Source: Sporobolomyces roseus
Lineage: Eukaryota; Basidiomycota; Microbotryomycetes; Sporidiobolales; Sporidiobolaceae
Direction of reading: 5' to 3'
DNA length: 64,000 nt
Assembly (NCBI GenBank): GCA_016617785.1
Contig: JADILM010000004.1
Span: forward strand, 1,364,001 to 1,428,000
Shown here: piece by piece, positions 23,669-35,692 of the stretch
Layout: each line of letters begins with the position of its first letter
Numbering within the stretch: position 1 is the first letter of the stretch
Made by a program: the position numbers and the translations under genes
Notes under the pieces: model-generated
What the model was told of the DNA's origin: nothing
Databases searched by the model: none
The model's input: the letters and a program-made list of their open reading frames with translations, nothing else

Positions 23669-24598
23669 ATGCCTTCCACTCGTGAGCTTCAATAGCCTCC
23701 TATAGCTCTACTGAACCAACTAGTACAGTCACTGACGTTCCCTCTGACTTGTTTCAACCTCAACGCTCACCTCTCAAAAATCTTCAAATTTCAATTATCT
23801 ATCAACTCGACAACCTCACTCGACGACTCGACTATTTTATGCTACGAATGGTTGGAATGGTGATACAGGTCTGTACGCCAAGGGTAGGGTTACCGGCCAC
23901 AAGCGTGGAAAGCGCAACGTTCGCACCCACACCTCGCTCATCCAGATCGAGGGTGTCGCCAACAAGGAGGAGGCTCAATTCTACCTTGGAAAGGTAAGAC
24001 TCGATTAAAGCCAGCTACACCGGGATCAGACAGAATTGAGGATAGCAAGTGGAAGAAGTTACTCAGGGAAGGATAAAGTGATCAATTAGGGTAGGGAAGG
24101 ATAGAGGAACGGCAGTACGGCTATGAGGCAGCTAGAAGGAATCGAATGAGCGCAAGGAGTCGGGAGTTGGAGCGATTTAGGGTCGAGATGAGTAACCTCG
24201 ACATCAACCTTTGAACCTTGTCGAACTAACCCTACTCTCTTGTCTTGCTTGTTCTCCGTAGCGTATCGCTTACGTCTACACCGCTCAGAAGGAGATCGGC
24301 GGATCCAAGGTCCGAATCATCTGGGGAAAGGTCACCCGCTCCCACGGAAACAACGGAATGGTTCGCTCCAAGTTCCGTCAAAACCTTCCTCCCAAGGCCT
24401 TCGGTCACTCTGTCCGCATCGTACGCATCTCTTTCTCTTACTTCCTAGTTGTGGAATGGATTCGCTAACTTCCATTGTTCAATCCTATAGATGCTTTACC
24501 CCTCGAACAGTCAGTCAACATCAACCTTTCCCCCCTTCCCCCCTCCCTTCTCGACTGATATAAGCTTCACTGACCCTGTCCTCTCGTCAACAGTCTAA
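23669..24598 (+). CDS. RPL33: 60S ribosomal protein eL33 (L35a)
   Basis: Five exons give about 107 residues. The first exon holds only 13 nt (23669-23681: ATG plus three codons and one base). The introns are 23682-23868 (187 nt), 23994-24261 (268 nt) and two short ones. The protein matches the L35Ae family along its whole length: [83 protein letters not shown]. It is a cytosolic large-subunit protein. The codons (AAG, GTC, CGT, CTC) are more biased than in the neighbours, as expected for a highly expressed gene. The last exon adds only the final residue and stop (TAA 24596-24598). Confidence 0.95.
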
Positions 24599-25151
24599 AC
24601 GGTGGTTTCGGTTTGAAAACGGCGTTGTTGTTGAAAGTGTGATTGAAATGGCTTTTCCCCCTCTTTAATCCCCTTTCCCGCTCGCTCTCCACGGTCAAAC
24701 CAAGGTGGGATGGAAAGCGAGGAGAGATACAGGGCCAGAGGAAGCGAGAGAAAGCAGGAGTTGAGGTCGAGAGAAATGGCAGCGTAGCGGTGAGGGAGTG
24801 CGGGGCCTTGAAGTTCGTTGCGAGCTTGCCACGCTCCGATGGCATCGGTACCAGCAGGGGAAGGAGGAGCTTACCAGGAAGACTGGTCGGGAAGTGGGGC
24901 AGCGAAAGCTGCTGTTCTTTCCTGAGAGGGTTACTTCGCGCTGTCTTCTGCGTTGCGCGTTTTGTATTTCGCGCCCCACGCTAGGTCCCTGCCAGTCGTT
25001 GGCGTGAATAGGAAACGAAAGAGCACCCTCAGTGTCTGTACCAAGTTAGAGGAAGCGAAAGAGCTTGGACTAAAGTCCGAAATTGACTTGTGAAATTCAT
25101 TGACAAGTCGAAAATGAAGGAGCACCTCTCACTCAACCCTACCTCGCCAAG
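24599..25151. other. Intergenic, eL33 3' region and URB2-like promoter
   Basis: About 550 bp. A G/A-rich stretch (24700-24900) follows the eL33 stop. No open frame here shows family features and no RNA gene was seen. Confidence 0.35.
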
Positions 25152-28100
25152 ATGTCAGGAAGTGGAGAACAGCAATTGTTGTATTCCCTTCGGTCTCCTA
25201 CTACACCATTAGGGGACAAGCTAGCTCTAGCAGCCTCATCTCTCTCGAATCCGACATCATCAACTTCAACCTCTCAACTCCCTCAATTGATCCGAGATTG
25301 GATCCTAGATACCTTATTCAAGCTAGTGAGGTCCTCCTCGAATACTACTGAGCAAGCCTTACTCTCTGCACAACTGTGGGAACTTCTCGCTTCAACAACT
25401 GATTCAACTCTCACTTCGTCAACTTCAACTCCTACTCTACCGGTATTCGTAGCATTCATTCAAGCTTATACTCAAGATGGGGCAAGAGATCAGGAATTAC
25501 TAGGGAATGCGACGAGAGTTTGGTCGAGGTTGGCAGGAAACGCAATGAGGAAATCTGCTGTAGATGCAGTCCTGGACGGGTACGAGAAGGTAGTCAAAGC
25601 TACTCTCCAGGTGGTCGGTGAGGAGGAAGCGACAGCAGAGAGTAAGAGGGGTTGGGAAGAATTCGCAATGGTCTGGGTGAAAGCCTTGAAAGTAGTTCTG
25701 GTGGAAGCAGCAAAGGGAGGAAAGAAGGTGCGTCGCTAGTATAGCTTTAGCTTCTCAGGCATGACACGCTCAATTAATACCTGCGTCGTACAGATCCCCT
25801 CGCATACTCTTTCGCTTCTCCCTTCTCTCGTTCCTTTACTCGACCAACTCGCGCCCGCTTCTACTCTTCGTTCTTCCCTCCTCCAAACTATACAATTATC
25901 ATTGTTCAATCTCGACAACCTTCGAAGAGGTCTCGCACGAGATTCTTACGCTTCCGGAGGTGCTTCGACCGCTCAATCTTCCTCGACAACCACAACAACT
26001 GCCGATTCTGAACTCCTCGCCTCCCTCTCGACTCTACCATCACCACTTCATACATCGCTCTACTCGTCTCTTCCCGCACTCACCCACATCTACCTCACTT
26101 CGCTCTCGACCAATTCCTCCATCCTTTTCCCTTTACCAGCGAAAGCGACTTTCCCTACTCCCTCGGCACAGAAGAGTGCTCTCGAAGTGTTAGGGCTCGG
26201 CAAACGAAGGGAACTAGCAGGAAGATGGGTGAAAGGAGTAGTCGAGTTGATTGGATGGACGAAAGAAGCGGGAGAACCAATTCTCGAACAGGAGAAAGCG
26301 CAAGCTTTGGCTCGAGTACTCGGTGAAATCGAGAATGGTGATCTATACAGACCAGGACAGTCGGAAGAGGCATGGAAGGGAACCCTACCGAGTATTTTGG
26401 AAGGTGCAGTTAAGCGATTAGAGGGGATTCCGATGGGAGATGATTCAAGGAGGGACGCTACGGTCGAAGTTCTTTCGTCACTACAACGACTCGAATATGA
26501 AGTACTCGATCAAGAGTTACCACGAGTTCTCGCCGTACTCTCGCAAACTCCCGCTTCTCCCGCATCGAATTCTTCGGCTGCAACAACTTTCCTCACTCTC
26601 CTTCTCACGCACCACTCCCGATCTCTGACTGTCCCCATTCTCCTCTCACTCTTATCCGACGCTCTCGCCTCTTCCCCTTACTCTGCGCCCAACAATCTCC
26701 TCACGACTCCTTCCTTCACCTCCCAACTCGGTCGAACAATCAGTTCGATGCTTTCCTCCGCTTCTTCCATCCGATCGACCTGGGAGAACCTGCTTCTACC
26801 GATCACTTCCGCCCTCCAACCTTCTCCTGTCGCCGATACTGAGATGTCGATCGATCCAGAATCGACGGCGAGTCCGAGTCCAGCGAAGAAACGAAAGTTA
26901 TCCTCGACGACCTCGACCTCAGATTCTTCATCACTCCTCGCTTCCGCCGCGCGCCTAAGGATCCTCACGACGTTCATTGCACACCTGCCAACTCCTTCAC
27001 TCTCGAGTGTCGTCGAGGTATTCAAGCCGTTCATCGAAGAAATCGTCGATTCAAACCTGAAAGATTTCGTCAAAGCCGCGGCATCGTCGAAAGGAGGAGC
27101 TGGAGTGGAAGAGACGCCGAGCAAGAAGTCGAAGAAATCGAAAGGGAGGAAATCGGAGGTATCGATGGTGACTTCTGATTCTTCGGATCCCGCAGCAGTT
27201 TTGGGAACACAATTGCTCGAAGCTCGTTACTTCATCGTCAAGAGGCTGAGTGCAGCTGGATCGACCTCGAACGCGGAGGAGGACTTTGCCGTTTTGAAGA
27301 ATAAGCGACGAGACGGGTTGAGGGAAGTAGTAGAGAAAGGATCGAAGGAGGCTGTTGTTATTGCTGTAAGTCTTTCTAGCTCTCGACCGTACTGTATATT
27401 GGAGAATGAGATTGACTTTGCCTCGCTTCATTCAGGCTCGCATTCTCCTGCAACAACTTGAATTGTCGACTACACCCCTCGACGATACCTCATCAATCTT
27501 GAGCGCGATCTTGATTCGTCTCGGTACATCAGCGAGCGTGGAGTGGGCTGGCTCGCTTCGAGGTCTGAGTGACCAGCAAGTTCCGGTCGCTCTGTGGGAA
27601 ATGATCTCGAGGAGATGGATGGTCGTCTTCGAGTAAGCAGTCCCTCTCCATCTCTGTACGAACGGAAAAACCACTCAACAGACTCTTGACTCTCTTTTCT
27701 AGGTCACACGCGAGCGAGGAAGAGCTCAGACAGCTCGTTAATGTCATCACTCGCAGCTTCTCTCAGGAGAGCAACGCTGGTCAAGACGCGATCACGAATC
27801 GACTGATGAAGCGAGCTGACTTCTGGGAGTACTCGAGACTGCAAAGTGAGCATGTTTGACTCGTGAGATGAATGTCAGAAGCTGATCTTACGACTCATCT
27901 TCTTGCAGGTCAACTTCGGCCCGCCCTACTCCAGCTTGTTTCCCTACCGTCTCTCACTTCGCCTTCAGCACTCCTTCCTCTCCTCTCCTCCTCTTCGTCC
28001 TCGAAGGAGCTGTCATCGCTTCAATCGATCACCTCGTCAACCTTGCTGTCGACTTCGCACACTTTCTCTCGTCTCGCCTCATACGTTCCTCTCGAATACC

Positions 28101-30519
28101 TTGGACGCGAATTTAGATCGCAACTCGCTGAACGAGCTCTATCTCTCGACTTGTGGATTAGCGCGGGAGGGGTCGAGATGCAGGGAAACGACAGAGAATC
28201 AGCTCAGACTGAGTTGAGGAGATTCGTCGCTTACATGGCTACCGTCGTCGTACGTATTCTCTCTGACGTCAGCTGCTGTATTTGACTTGCTTACAGTCTC
28301 ACACTGAATCGTACAGGATCAAGCTCCCCAAGTTCTCGCTCAACTCGTCAAGCACACTTCGCCCGGCGCAAAGTCTGCTACCCTCGCGCTCTACCGCTCT
28401 CTCATTCAGTAAGTGGAACATACTCGTCTCTCTCCGGTAACTTCTTTGCTGATCTTGAGCGATTTTGGCAGGACTTCCCTCTCGACTTTCTCCGATTCGA
28501 AATCGCCGACAGAATTGCTGGCATTCCTCGAAGCATTCGGCGAGAAGCCCCTCGGAGACCTCTCAAAGCGAGCAAAGAAAGATATAACACTTTCGGAGGG
28601 CTTGACTTGCGAAGAAAGCGCCTACGTCCTTTTGCTCGAACTGTTCGCGATTAATCTCAGCGAAGTTTCAAGGTGAGCTGTCCCTATCTTTGTCTGGCCA
28701 TCACTCAACTCGAGTAGCTTAGGAATCGTTCTTTACAGTCTACCTCCCGCTTTGAGCGACGCCCTCCGCTCGTCCTTCAAAGCCGCTTCGAAACCCTTCG
28801 GAAAGGCTTTATCTGCAGTCACTGCTGCACGAGCAACCGTTGACGCTTTCGAGCTAGGTGATCTACTCGAAGCGGCAAGAGCGGTCTGGAATACGAAGGA
28901 TTGGCTCGCGGCTCAAAGCCGTGAATCAGACGAGCAAGGTGAGTCTCTCTCTTTCACGCTCTTGCCTCTTTCCTCTGACTGACGAATCGGTCATCTGACA
29001 GACGTCGTCTGCGCTGAGTTCACGCAAATGGCTCTCGCTACAATTCTCGCTCAACTCCCGACTTCAACATCGAAACCCTCCGCAATGTCAACCTGTCTCT
29101 CAATTCTTGACCTCCTGGCGTATCGTACAAAGCGCCTGAGATCACTCGCATCTGAAGGAAAGGTCGACACGCAGCCTTTCGAGACTTTGATCGCTTGTCA
29201 TCTCGTCTTCCGTCAATCTTTCGGTATCGCTGGTGCGTCCAAATTCTCCTCTCTCTGTCGAACCGTGCGTCAGCTCATCTGATTTCGCCTGTCCGTTATC
29301 CAGCCTCATCAATGCTCGACTCGAACTTGATCAAAGCGACGGCTTCTGCTTCTCTCGCCGAATACGCAATCGCTCTCGAAGGAGTTTCTTCTGCTGTCTC
29401 TGCATCAACCTCCTCGATCTCAAGCTCTGGCGCACTCGAGGCCAGTCTCTCAATGGCAATGATCTTACTCCGAGATGGGCCTGACGGTGAGTACTAGAGG
29501 TTTGAGCACTGCACTCGAGTTGTCATCGCTGAGACCCTTCTCCTTTTCTCGCAGGTTCCGTCAAGCTCAGCAGTACCGCTTTCTCGGAGCTACTTCGACA
29601 CCTCTCGCTCCTTGTTGAGACATTCGCAGAGAAGTCAGACCAAGACGAAAGTGTCGCGAGAACTTACCTTCTCGTCGCTACCTTCTTGGATGGTGTTTGC
29701 GCTGATCGAGTAAGTTCATTACGATAATTTGGACGAAGTTGGGTCGTAGCTGACCACTTGCTCGTACAGCCGATGCTGCTATCTCGACTGAATGTCAGCA
29801 GCGTCCTAGCCCTCGTCTCGCGCATTCTCCAACCTTCTCCTGCCTACACCCCAACTGCTCAATCGGCCGACGCTCCCCAACTCGCCTCCTGCCTTCTCCG
29901 CACCCTCGCTTCGACCGTAGGACAAATCGTTCGACACCGCAAAGATCACGTCGTCCCCCTCTTCCCTCAACTCGTCTCGACTCTTTCTTCTTTCCTCTCG
30001 ATCCTCCGAAGGGCTGGTTTCGGCTCGACTGGCTCAGCAGCATCCATTGGAGAAGCCGACACTGGTGTTGTTCTCGGACAACGCGCTGAACGAGAAGCGC
30101 GAGCGACTTTCCCAGCTTGGGCATGGCGAGGAGGCGTCAAAGGAATCAACAAGCCTGAAGCTGCCGCAGTTGGTCGATTACTCGGCTCTTTGACGACGAA
30201 GACGACAGCTTTACAACACAAGAACAAGCACAATTCCGAAGAAGCGCCAACAAAGACGACTTCGCTCACCGCCCCTCTTTCTAAGCATGCACCTTTCCTC
30301 CTTCTCGCTTACCTTCGAGCTTGCGTTCACCCCACCTGCCCGATCCCTTCGACACTGCGAGGTGAACTTCAAGGCGGATGGTTCGAAGTGATGGACTCGA
30401 TGGGAAAATGGGAAAGGGAGGCATTGATGAAGGGATTCTTGAGTGAAGATGAAGAGGCGGAACGTGGAGTGTTGCGAGGATTATGGAAGAGCTGGGAGAA
30501 GGAAAGGTACCGTGGATAG
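25152..30519 (+). CDS. URB2/NPA2-like nucleolar pre-ribosome assembly protein
   Basis: Long gene (about 5.4 kb) encoding an alpha-helical, HEAT-like protein of roughly 1,500 residues. Leu/Ser-rich helices run throughout. A basic patch near 27100 (KKSKKSKGRK) could be a nuclear signal. The C-terminal block is the best guide: FLSILRRAGFGS, then GRLLGSLTTKTT, and LSKHAPFLLLAYLRACVHP through EREALMKGFL to the stop. This resembles the Urb2/Npa2 C-terminal domain, whose yeast member is needed for early 60S (27S pre-rRNA) processing in the nucleolus. Introns are rare in the first 2 kb and frequent afterwards. The ATG at 25152 opens a clean frame. The call rests on the C-terminus only; a distant helical-repeat protein is the alternative. 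Confidence 0.65.
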
Positions 30520-31023
30520 ATCGTCCTTTTCGCAAAGACAACAAAACATCGTTCGTCTCGCAACCATCGAGGAAAGAGGTAGAAGAGAGCTACGTTAGGC
30601 TCAGTGGAATTCTGCCCAGCTTGTCTGGCTCGACTTCGTTAGCTCAGTCTTCCCTCTACAGGTAGAAAGAGCCCAAGGAATCCTGCGAAGAGAGTCAAAA
30701 AGCAAGAATGAAAATCGTACGCTTTCGAACTTCTGAGGAGTTGGAGCCGGATCTTTCATCGGGATCCGTAGATCTGGAACGATTCCCTTCATTACCAGAG
30801 CTCTGCTGCTGCAGAATACAGTAGAACGACTTTGGAGTGGTAAATTGGCGAGACTCCAGCCTCTTCTTCGAAACTTCTCGTTGCGGAACTTGACGTTTTT
30901 GTCTCTCCTTTCAATTTTCGGGTCGGCAGAGATCCCACTCTAGTTTGCTGTAAACCTGTCTTCCTCACTTTCCATCTCATCTGCTCTTTCTCCTAACGCT
31001 TCCCGACTCCCTCAAAGCGTGTG
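30520..31023. other. Intergenic, no gene recognised
   Basis: About 500 bp between two plus-strand genes, taken as 3' and promoter sequence. A CTGCTGCTGCAG palindrome-like run occurs near 30800. Short frames on both strands lack any family pattern. Confidence 0.35.
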
Positions 31024-33100
31024 ATGAGTCGTTTCTCTTCAGTCGCCTACTCTCTCCTTCCCAGCTCTCCGACAAAAGCAACCGCCTCTACTAAGACTGA
31101 ACAATCCAACGATGGATCGTATGACAGCACCAAACACTCCCGCTCTTCATCCTTGAACGCAATCGGTTCTTCTTCCTCTTCCTTTTCCTCCTCAAAAAGA
31201 CGAGGGAATCGTCGGAGAACAGCTCTCTTAACGACAGTAGCGTTAGCCGCCGGAGCTGGACTCTTTTACACTCTTCGCCGACAAACTCGAACAGCCTCGC
31301 CGGACGTTCAGTTCGACCATAGGCATCGAATAGCAGTAGATTTCGAAACTACGGATGTACCAGAGGAATGGAGCTGTAATCCGTTCAAGGAGCCTGGAAG
31401 GATGCTGTCAGATGATACGAATGCTGTAAGCAGTCTTCACATTGCTTCCTAGACCGAGACGAAGAGCTAATCCTCGTTCGAATTTAGTTCAAGAATCTTT
31501 GGAAACCTTACGATGAAGATTGTCGACCTTCAGAGCTTATGCAGGGATTGATCAAGTCGTTGGAGACAGAGAGGAAGGAACACAAAGGGTTCAGAATGAA
31601 GAAGAAGCTGAAGAAGAATCGTCACGAACGACTCGGAGGGGCAGAAATCGACGAGAATGGCGCACCTTTCTTCCCATGGCTTGCGAATGCTACCATCCTG
31701 CTACAAGGTGAGTCGACACTTTATCAGAATGCAAGGCTGCCAGTCTGACCAGGGAATCCGGCTTCACAGGTGATTCGATGGAGCGACTTCATCTGAGCGA
31801 TTTCTGTGAATTCGTCGGTGGAGAAATGACCAACATTCACCCAAATCATCCAGCTGCTCCTCCCGTTTACCGCAAACCCATTCCAGCCATCCTCAACGAT
31901 GCAGGGGAAGAGACTGCAGAGTCGCTGTCGGCGAAGGATGAAAGACGGAAACTCGAGGATTCGTGGGAGGCGAGAGAGCAGAGCTGGTTCTTTACGAGAC
32001 CATGGGTATGCGATATAAAAGAGTACAATGCGACTATCATCAACACGTTCTTGTGGGGTATGGAAGATATGGAAGAAGTTTACCAATCTGAAGATTTCTA
32101 TCACGGTCCATGTAAGCCCCTCGTCTTCCTTTCGAAACCGTACCCTCACTATATGAGACTGATTACGTTTCCTCGTCTATAGCTACATGGCTTCAACGCT
32201 TCCATCATGTCACTCTGCCGATGCTCTCGAACCTCGCCAAATTCTACAATCGACCTCAAATCCTCGAACCCAACTTGATCGAAATCAGTGCAGGATTCTG
32301 GGATCTTCGAGCGATGACTGAGGAAGACTTCATTGAAGCGGGCATCCCGAAACCTTACCCCAAAGACAGCGAGCTTGCGTTTGGACCGATTGGCAAGAAG
32401 AGGGAAGAGAGATGGGTTAGACACGCTACTGAGATCATGAAGGCAGTTGCGAGAGCGTTTCCTGGAGCTAAAGGCATCCGAGATGGACCTGTCATGAGTT
32501 GGAGAACGATGCATCAACCGAAACGAAACAGTCAGTCGAATCTACCTCACCCTCGCGATCAACTAAGCTCACTCAACTCTACATCCCGAACGAGTAGATT
32601 ACACTCCTTATACTCGAGCAGCTGCTCTCGACTCTTTGGCTCGCAAGACCATGCACGAACTCCGAGTTTCGTCACTCGCGACTCACCCGACTTTCCTTTC
32701 CTCGATCATGAAACGAGTGCACGAAACCGCCCACAACTATTTCCCTCGAGAAGCGATCGATGAGCTTCAGAACGCAAAGGATGAAGAGAAGGACGAGACG
32801 GATTATGGGTTTGATGAGAGGTTGAGAATTGACGAGATTGGGAAACTACTCGAGGGTCAACAAAACCACGTGAGTCTCTGCTTCATCCGTCCCAACCTCG
32901 CTCGCTAATTGATCTTGATACCGTCGTTCGCAGTTCCGTGATTTCCTGCATCCTTCTGCACTTCCAGGATCATACGTTTGGGGAGAAATCCTTCTCTACG
33001 AGTGCGTTTCCTTCATATTGCTTCCCAGTCCTGACGCTGACTCTCTACCACTCTGAACAGACTCAAACGAGCCTACTACCGCGTCGGCCGCTCAGATTGA
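31024..33100 (+). CDS. Type II membrane protein with GDS motif, PC-esterase/TBL-like
   Basis: About 560 residues in several exons. A Ser/Thr-rich, basic cytosolic N-terminus (about 75 residues) precedes one membrane helix (TALLTTVALAAGAGLFYTL), giving a Golgi-type topology. The lumenal part has WSCNPFKEPGRM, then ILLQGDSMERLHLSDFCEF. GDS plus the following Arg resembles the catalytic Ser block of PC-esterase/trichome-birefringence-like O-acyltransferases. Further conserved-looking stretches are TFLWGMED, HHVTLPMLSNLAKF, LIEISAGFWDLRAM and WRTMHQPKRN (a D/H-type C-terminal motif is not certain). The family in basidiomycetes is poorly characterised, and modification of wall or secreted glycans is only inferred. 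The ATG at 31024 is the first in frame (31021 is GTG). The stop TGA at 33098-33100 follows a short last exon (LKRAYYRVGRSD). Confidence 0.55.
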
Positions 33101-33362
33101 TCTCGTCGATTCTGCTCTTTATCATTTCGCATTCCCAATTGTACCGGATCCACTCTCCCTCATATACCCGTTCACCATTTCATACGCCTGCCCAGCTGTA
33201 GCCCTAGCATTTCTCGTTTGTTGTTATCAATCGATCGACCGGTTTTTTTCTTCTTCGCCGCGGCCTCTTCGGACTTTCACTCGAACCCCTCTATCTTTTA
33301 CACCTCGCTGCTGTTCCACTTCTTTCATTCACTCTATCTTTCGATCAATACAGCTCGTTCGA

Positions 33363-34046
33363 ATGATGTGGAATCCGTTCGATTCGAAAGAGAAACGAGA
33401 TCTTTGGTTGTGTTTGTTGGTTCCTCCACTCGTGGTGAAACGCAAAAGAGAAATAGGGACGGATTTCTATATGTGAGCACCCATACTACATCGCTATCTA
33501 CTTCGAGAGTGAGTGCTTACCGCGTCAAGCCTTGCGAAAAACAGTTCAATCGAATTGTCGATTTTAGGGTGCGTCTTGATTTCGTTCATTAGCGACTAGG
33601 TCTCGCTAACGAAGTAGACCAATGCACAGATGGCTACCAGGGTCGATGGTGAGACGAATTCCTTGGCTAAGCTATTTCGCCTCAGTGCTAACGCTCAAAC
33701 TTCGAATCAGATGGCAGTTTACATGCTTTTCGCAGAGGTACCTCACGAGGAAACACGAAACGATCATCAAGCGAAGGCGTCGGCACTGCCAGCTTCGTCT
33801 TCCGGAGGGAGCTCGGAGGATGATCGACCGCTGGACAAGGGAAGGAATCGAGGGAAAAGGAATCGTAGGAATGAGTGGGAGTCTGATGCGGAAGAGTCAA
33901 GCGATGGTATCCTGGAGGTGCAGAGTGTTCATAGTAAGCGTACAAGTAGACGGAGAGAGCAGAAACAGAACGAACCCATGCAGGAAGCGAGAAGAGGGAT
34001 TGCGAAAGACAAGAAACGAAGGGCTACGACGGGTTCACAGCGCTAG
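33363..34046 (+). CDS. Pmp3/UPF0057-family membrane proteolipid with long C-terminal tail
   Basis: Assembled from four exons, two of them very short. Exon 1 (from ATGATGTGG) gives a helix LWLCLLVPPLVV and the family signature KREIGTDFY. A 24-nt exon (about 33545-33568) gives ISIELSILG. The third gives PMHRWLPGSM. After a further intron the second helix continues as MAVYMLFAEVP. The order PP - x - GTDFY - ILG - WLPG matches Pmp3/SNA proteins, small two-helix plasma-membrane or vacuolar proteolipids that affect membrane potential and cation tolerance. A hydrophilic tail of about 80 residues, rich in Arg/Lys/Glu, follows the core to TAG at 34044-34046, as in the longer SNA-type members. Exon joins keep frame with GT/AG borders. 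Function beyond the family is unknown. Confidence 0.7.
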
Positions 34047-34201
34047 ATCACGCTGGCGGTAGAACGAATTGATATCTAAGTTCATCTAGTGTTTATTCGC
34101 TTGTATTCACCTATCACTTTGAAATATCCGAGCGAGCGATTCTTGCGATTCTTCGAAAAGAGTGAATCAGTTCTTTTCCTCCACTTCACCCCAAGCCAAC
34201 C

Positions 34202-35478
34202 ATGTCAGAGAAACCCCTCATTGATTTAGGCAGAGTAGATCCCGTCTGCTCTCACGCACTGAATCTACCTGTGTTTAATCTCTTGCGAGGTGCGTCAACC
34301 ATTTCTCATCTCCCAACTCTCCTCCCGCTCTCCCACACCTTCTAGAAGCTAGCTGATTAGTATTGCACCGAAATAGGTAAGCTCAAGAATCGACTCCGCC
34401 ATCCAAATCGATCTTCTAACCCCTTGATCCCGTAGGTAAACGAGTCGTTCTCGCATCTGCTTCCCCTAGAAGATCAGAAATCCTCAAAACCTACGGCCTA
34501 CAACTTGAGGTGGTCCCATCAACCTTTCCCGAAACGTTGAGTCATGCAGATTTCGATGATTTAAGTCAATACGCCGTCGCGACTGGTTGTGAAAAGGTGC
34601 GTCTCCCTCGCGCTCTCCACTAGACTACACTCAGACAGAGCTGAGTTGAAGGAAGCTAGGAGCGCACAGGCTGTCGAAGTGTATGAGAAGTTAGTTCGAG
34701 CGGATCCTGAAGATCCACCAGATTTAGTTATTGGAGGTTCGTCTCTCTCTCTGCCTCTTTCTACTCTTCGGTCCCTTCGCTGACGAGCACGTATCTACGC
34801 GTCATAGCGGATACGATCGTCTTACTCGCTGGACCCTCACCTGCGATCCTCGAGAAACCGGAGAACAAAGTAGATCAAATGGATATGTTGCAATCTTATC
34901 GTGGGGAACAAGTTCAGGTCGTTACGGGAGTTACGATAGGTACGTACTCAGTAAGTATGGCAGCAGGAGCTCAGACTGATCCCCGTATTCACTTTGTCGT
35001 AGTTCAACCGATTCTCGCAAATCCTGGGTATTCAGTGACGAGTCTAGTCGTAGGTACAAAGGTAAGGCGTCCCTCGTTCGGTTTTGTCTTCTTCGCGGAC
35101 GTTCTGACTTTCTAGACTCTGACAGATCAACTTTGCCAACTGTTCGGATGAACTTTTGCAAGCTTACGTGGATTGCGGTGAGGGACTCGACCGGTGAGGG
35201 TCTAGTTTGCTCGTACTGTGCCATGCAGTAGTGCTGACAGTACAGTTTCCCTGCTCTTTCACAGAGCTGGAGGGTTTGCGATTCAAGGTCAGGGAGGGTT
35301 ACTGATCAAATCTATCGAAGGAGATTACAACAAGTAAGTTTCCCATCCCTCTTCTCTCGTTCGATTACGCTCACGCTCATCCCTCTTTCGTTACAGTGTC
35401 GTTGGGTTCCCTGGTCAGGCTTTCGTCGAGTGGTTGTCGGAATTGGCGGATCAAGGAGAACTCTTAACGATGGATTGA
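34202..35478 (+). CDS. Maf-like nucleotide pyrophosphatase
   Basis: Multi-exon gene of about 240 residues for a Maf/HAM1-like protein, a family that hydrolyses non-canonical nucleoside triphosphates (house-cleaning) in the cytosol. Motifs are KRVVLASASPRRSEIL with the typical SASPRR, LEVVPSTFPE, ATGCEKA, DLVIGADTIVLL (the metal-binding Asp block), QVVTGVTI and AGGFAIQGQGG. It ends with NNVVGFPGQAFVEWL. The join LVIG|ADTIV spans an intron and restores the key Asp-Thr. The N-terminal extension of about 30 residues (IDLGRVDPVCSHALNLP) precedes the core and is common in fungal members. Start ATG 34202, stop TGA 35476-35478. It is followed within 215 bp by the SGT1-like gene on the same strand. 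Confidence 0.88.
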
Positions 35479-35692
35479 GAAAAGAGCACCTCTTTTCATT
35501 GTAGATATCGATGAATATAGACACTTGTTGCATTTTTGGTTCTCGCTGCTCATCCCTGCGCTGAGTATAGTCGAGGAAAAGAGCAGCTTGACGAGTTGGG
35601 ATGGATTTTGTCCGATGAACTTCCCCTGCACAATTTGAATCTCTTCCTCTGTTCTCTCTCTCACTTCTCACTTTCTTCCCTCACGCTCAAGT

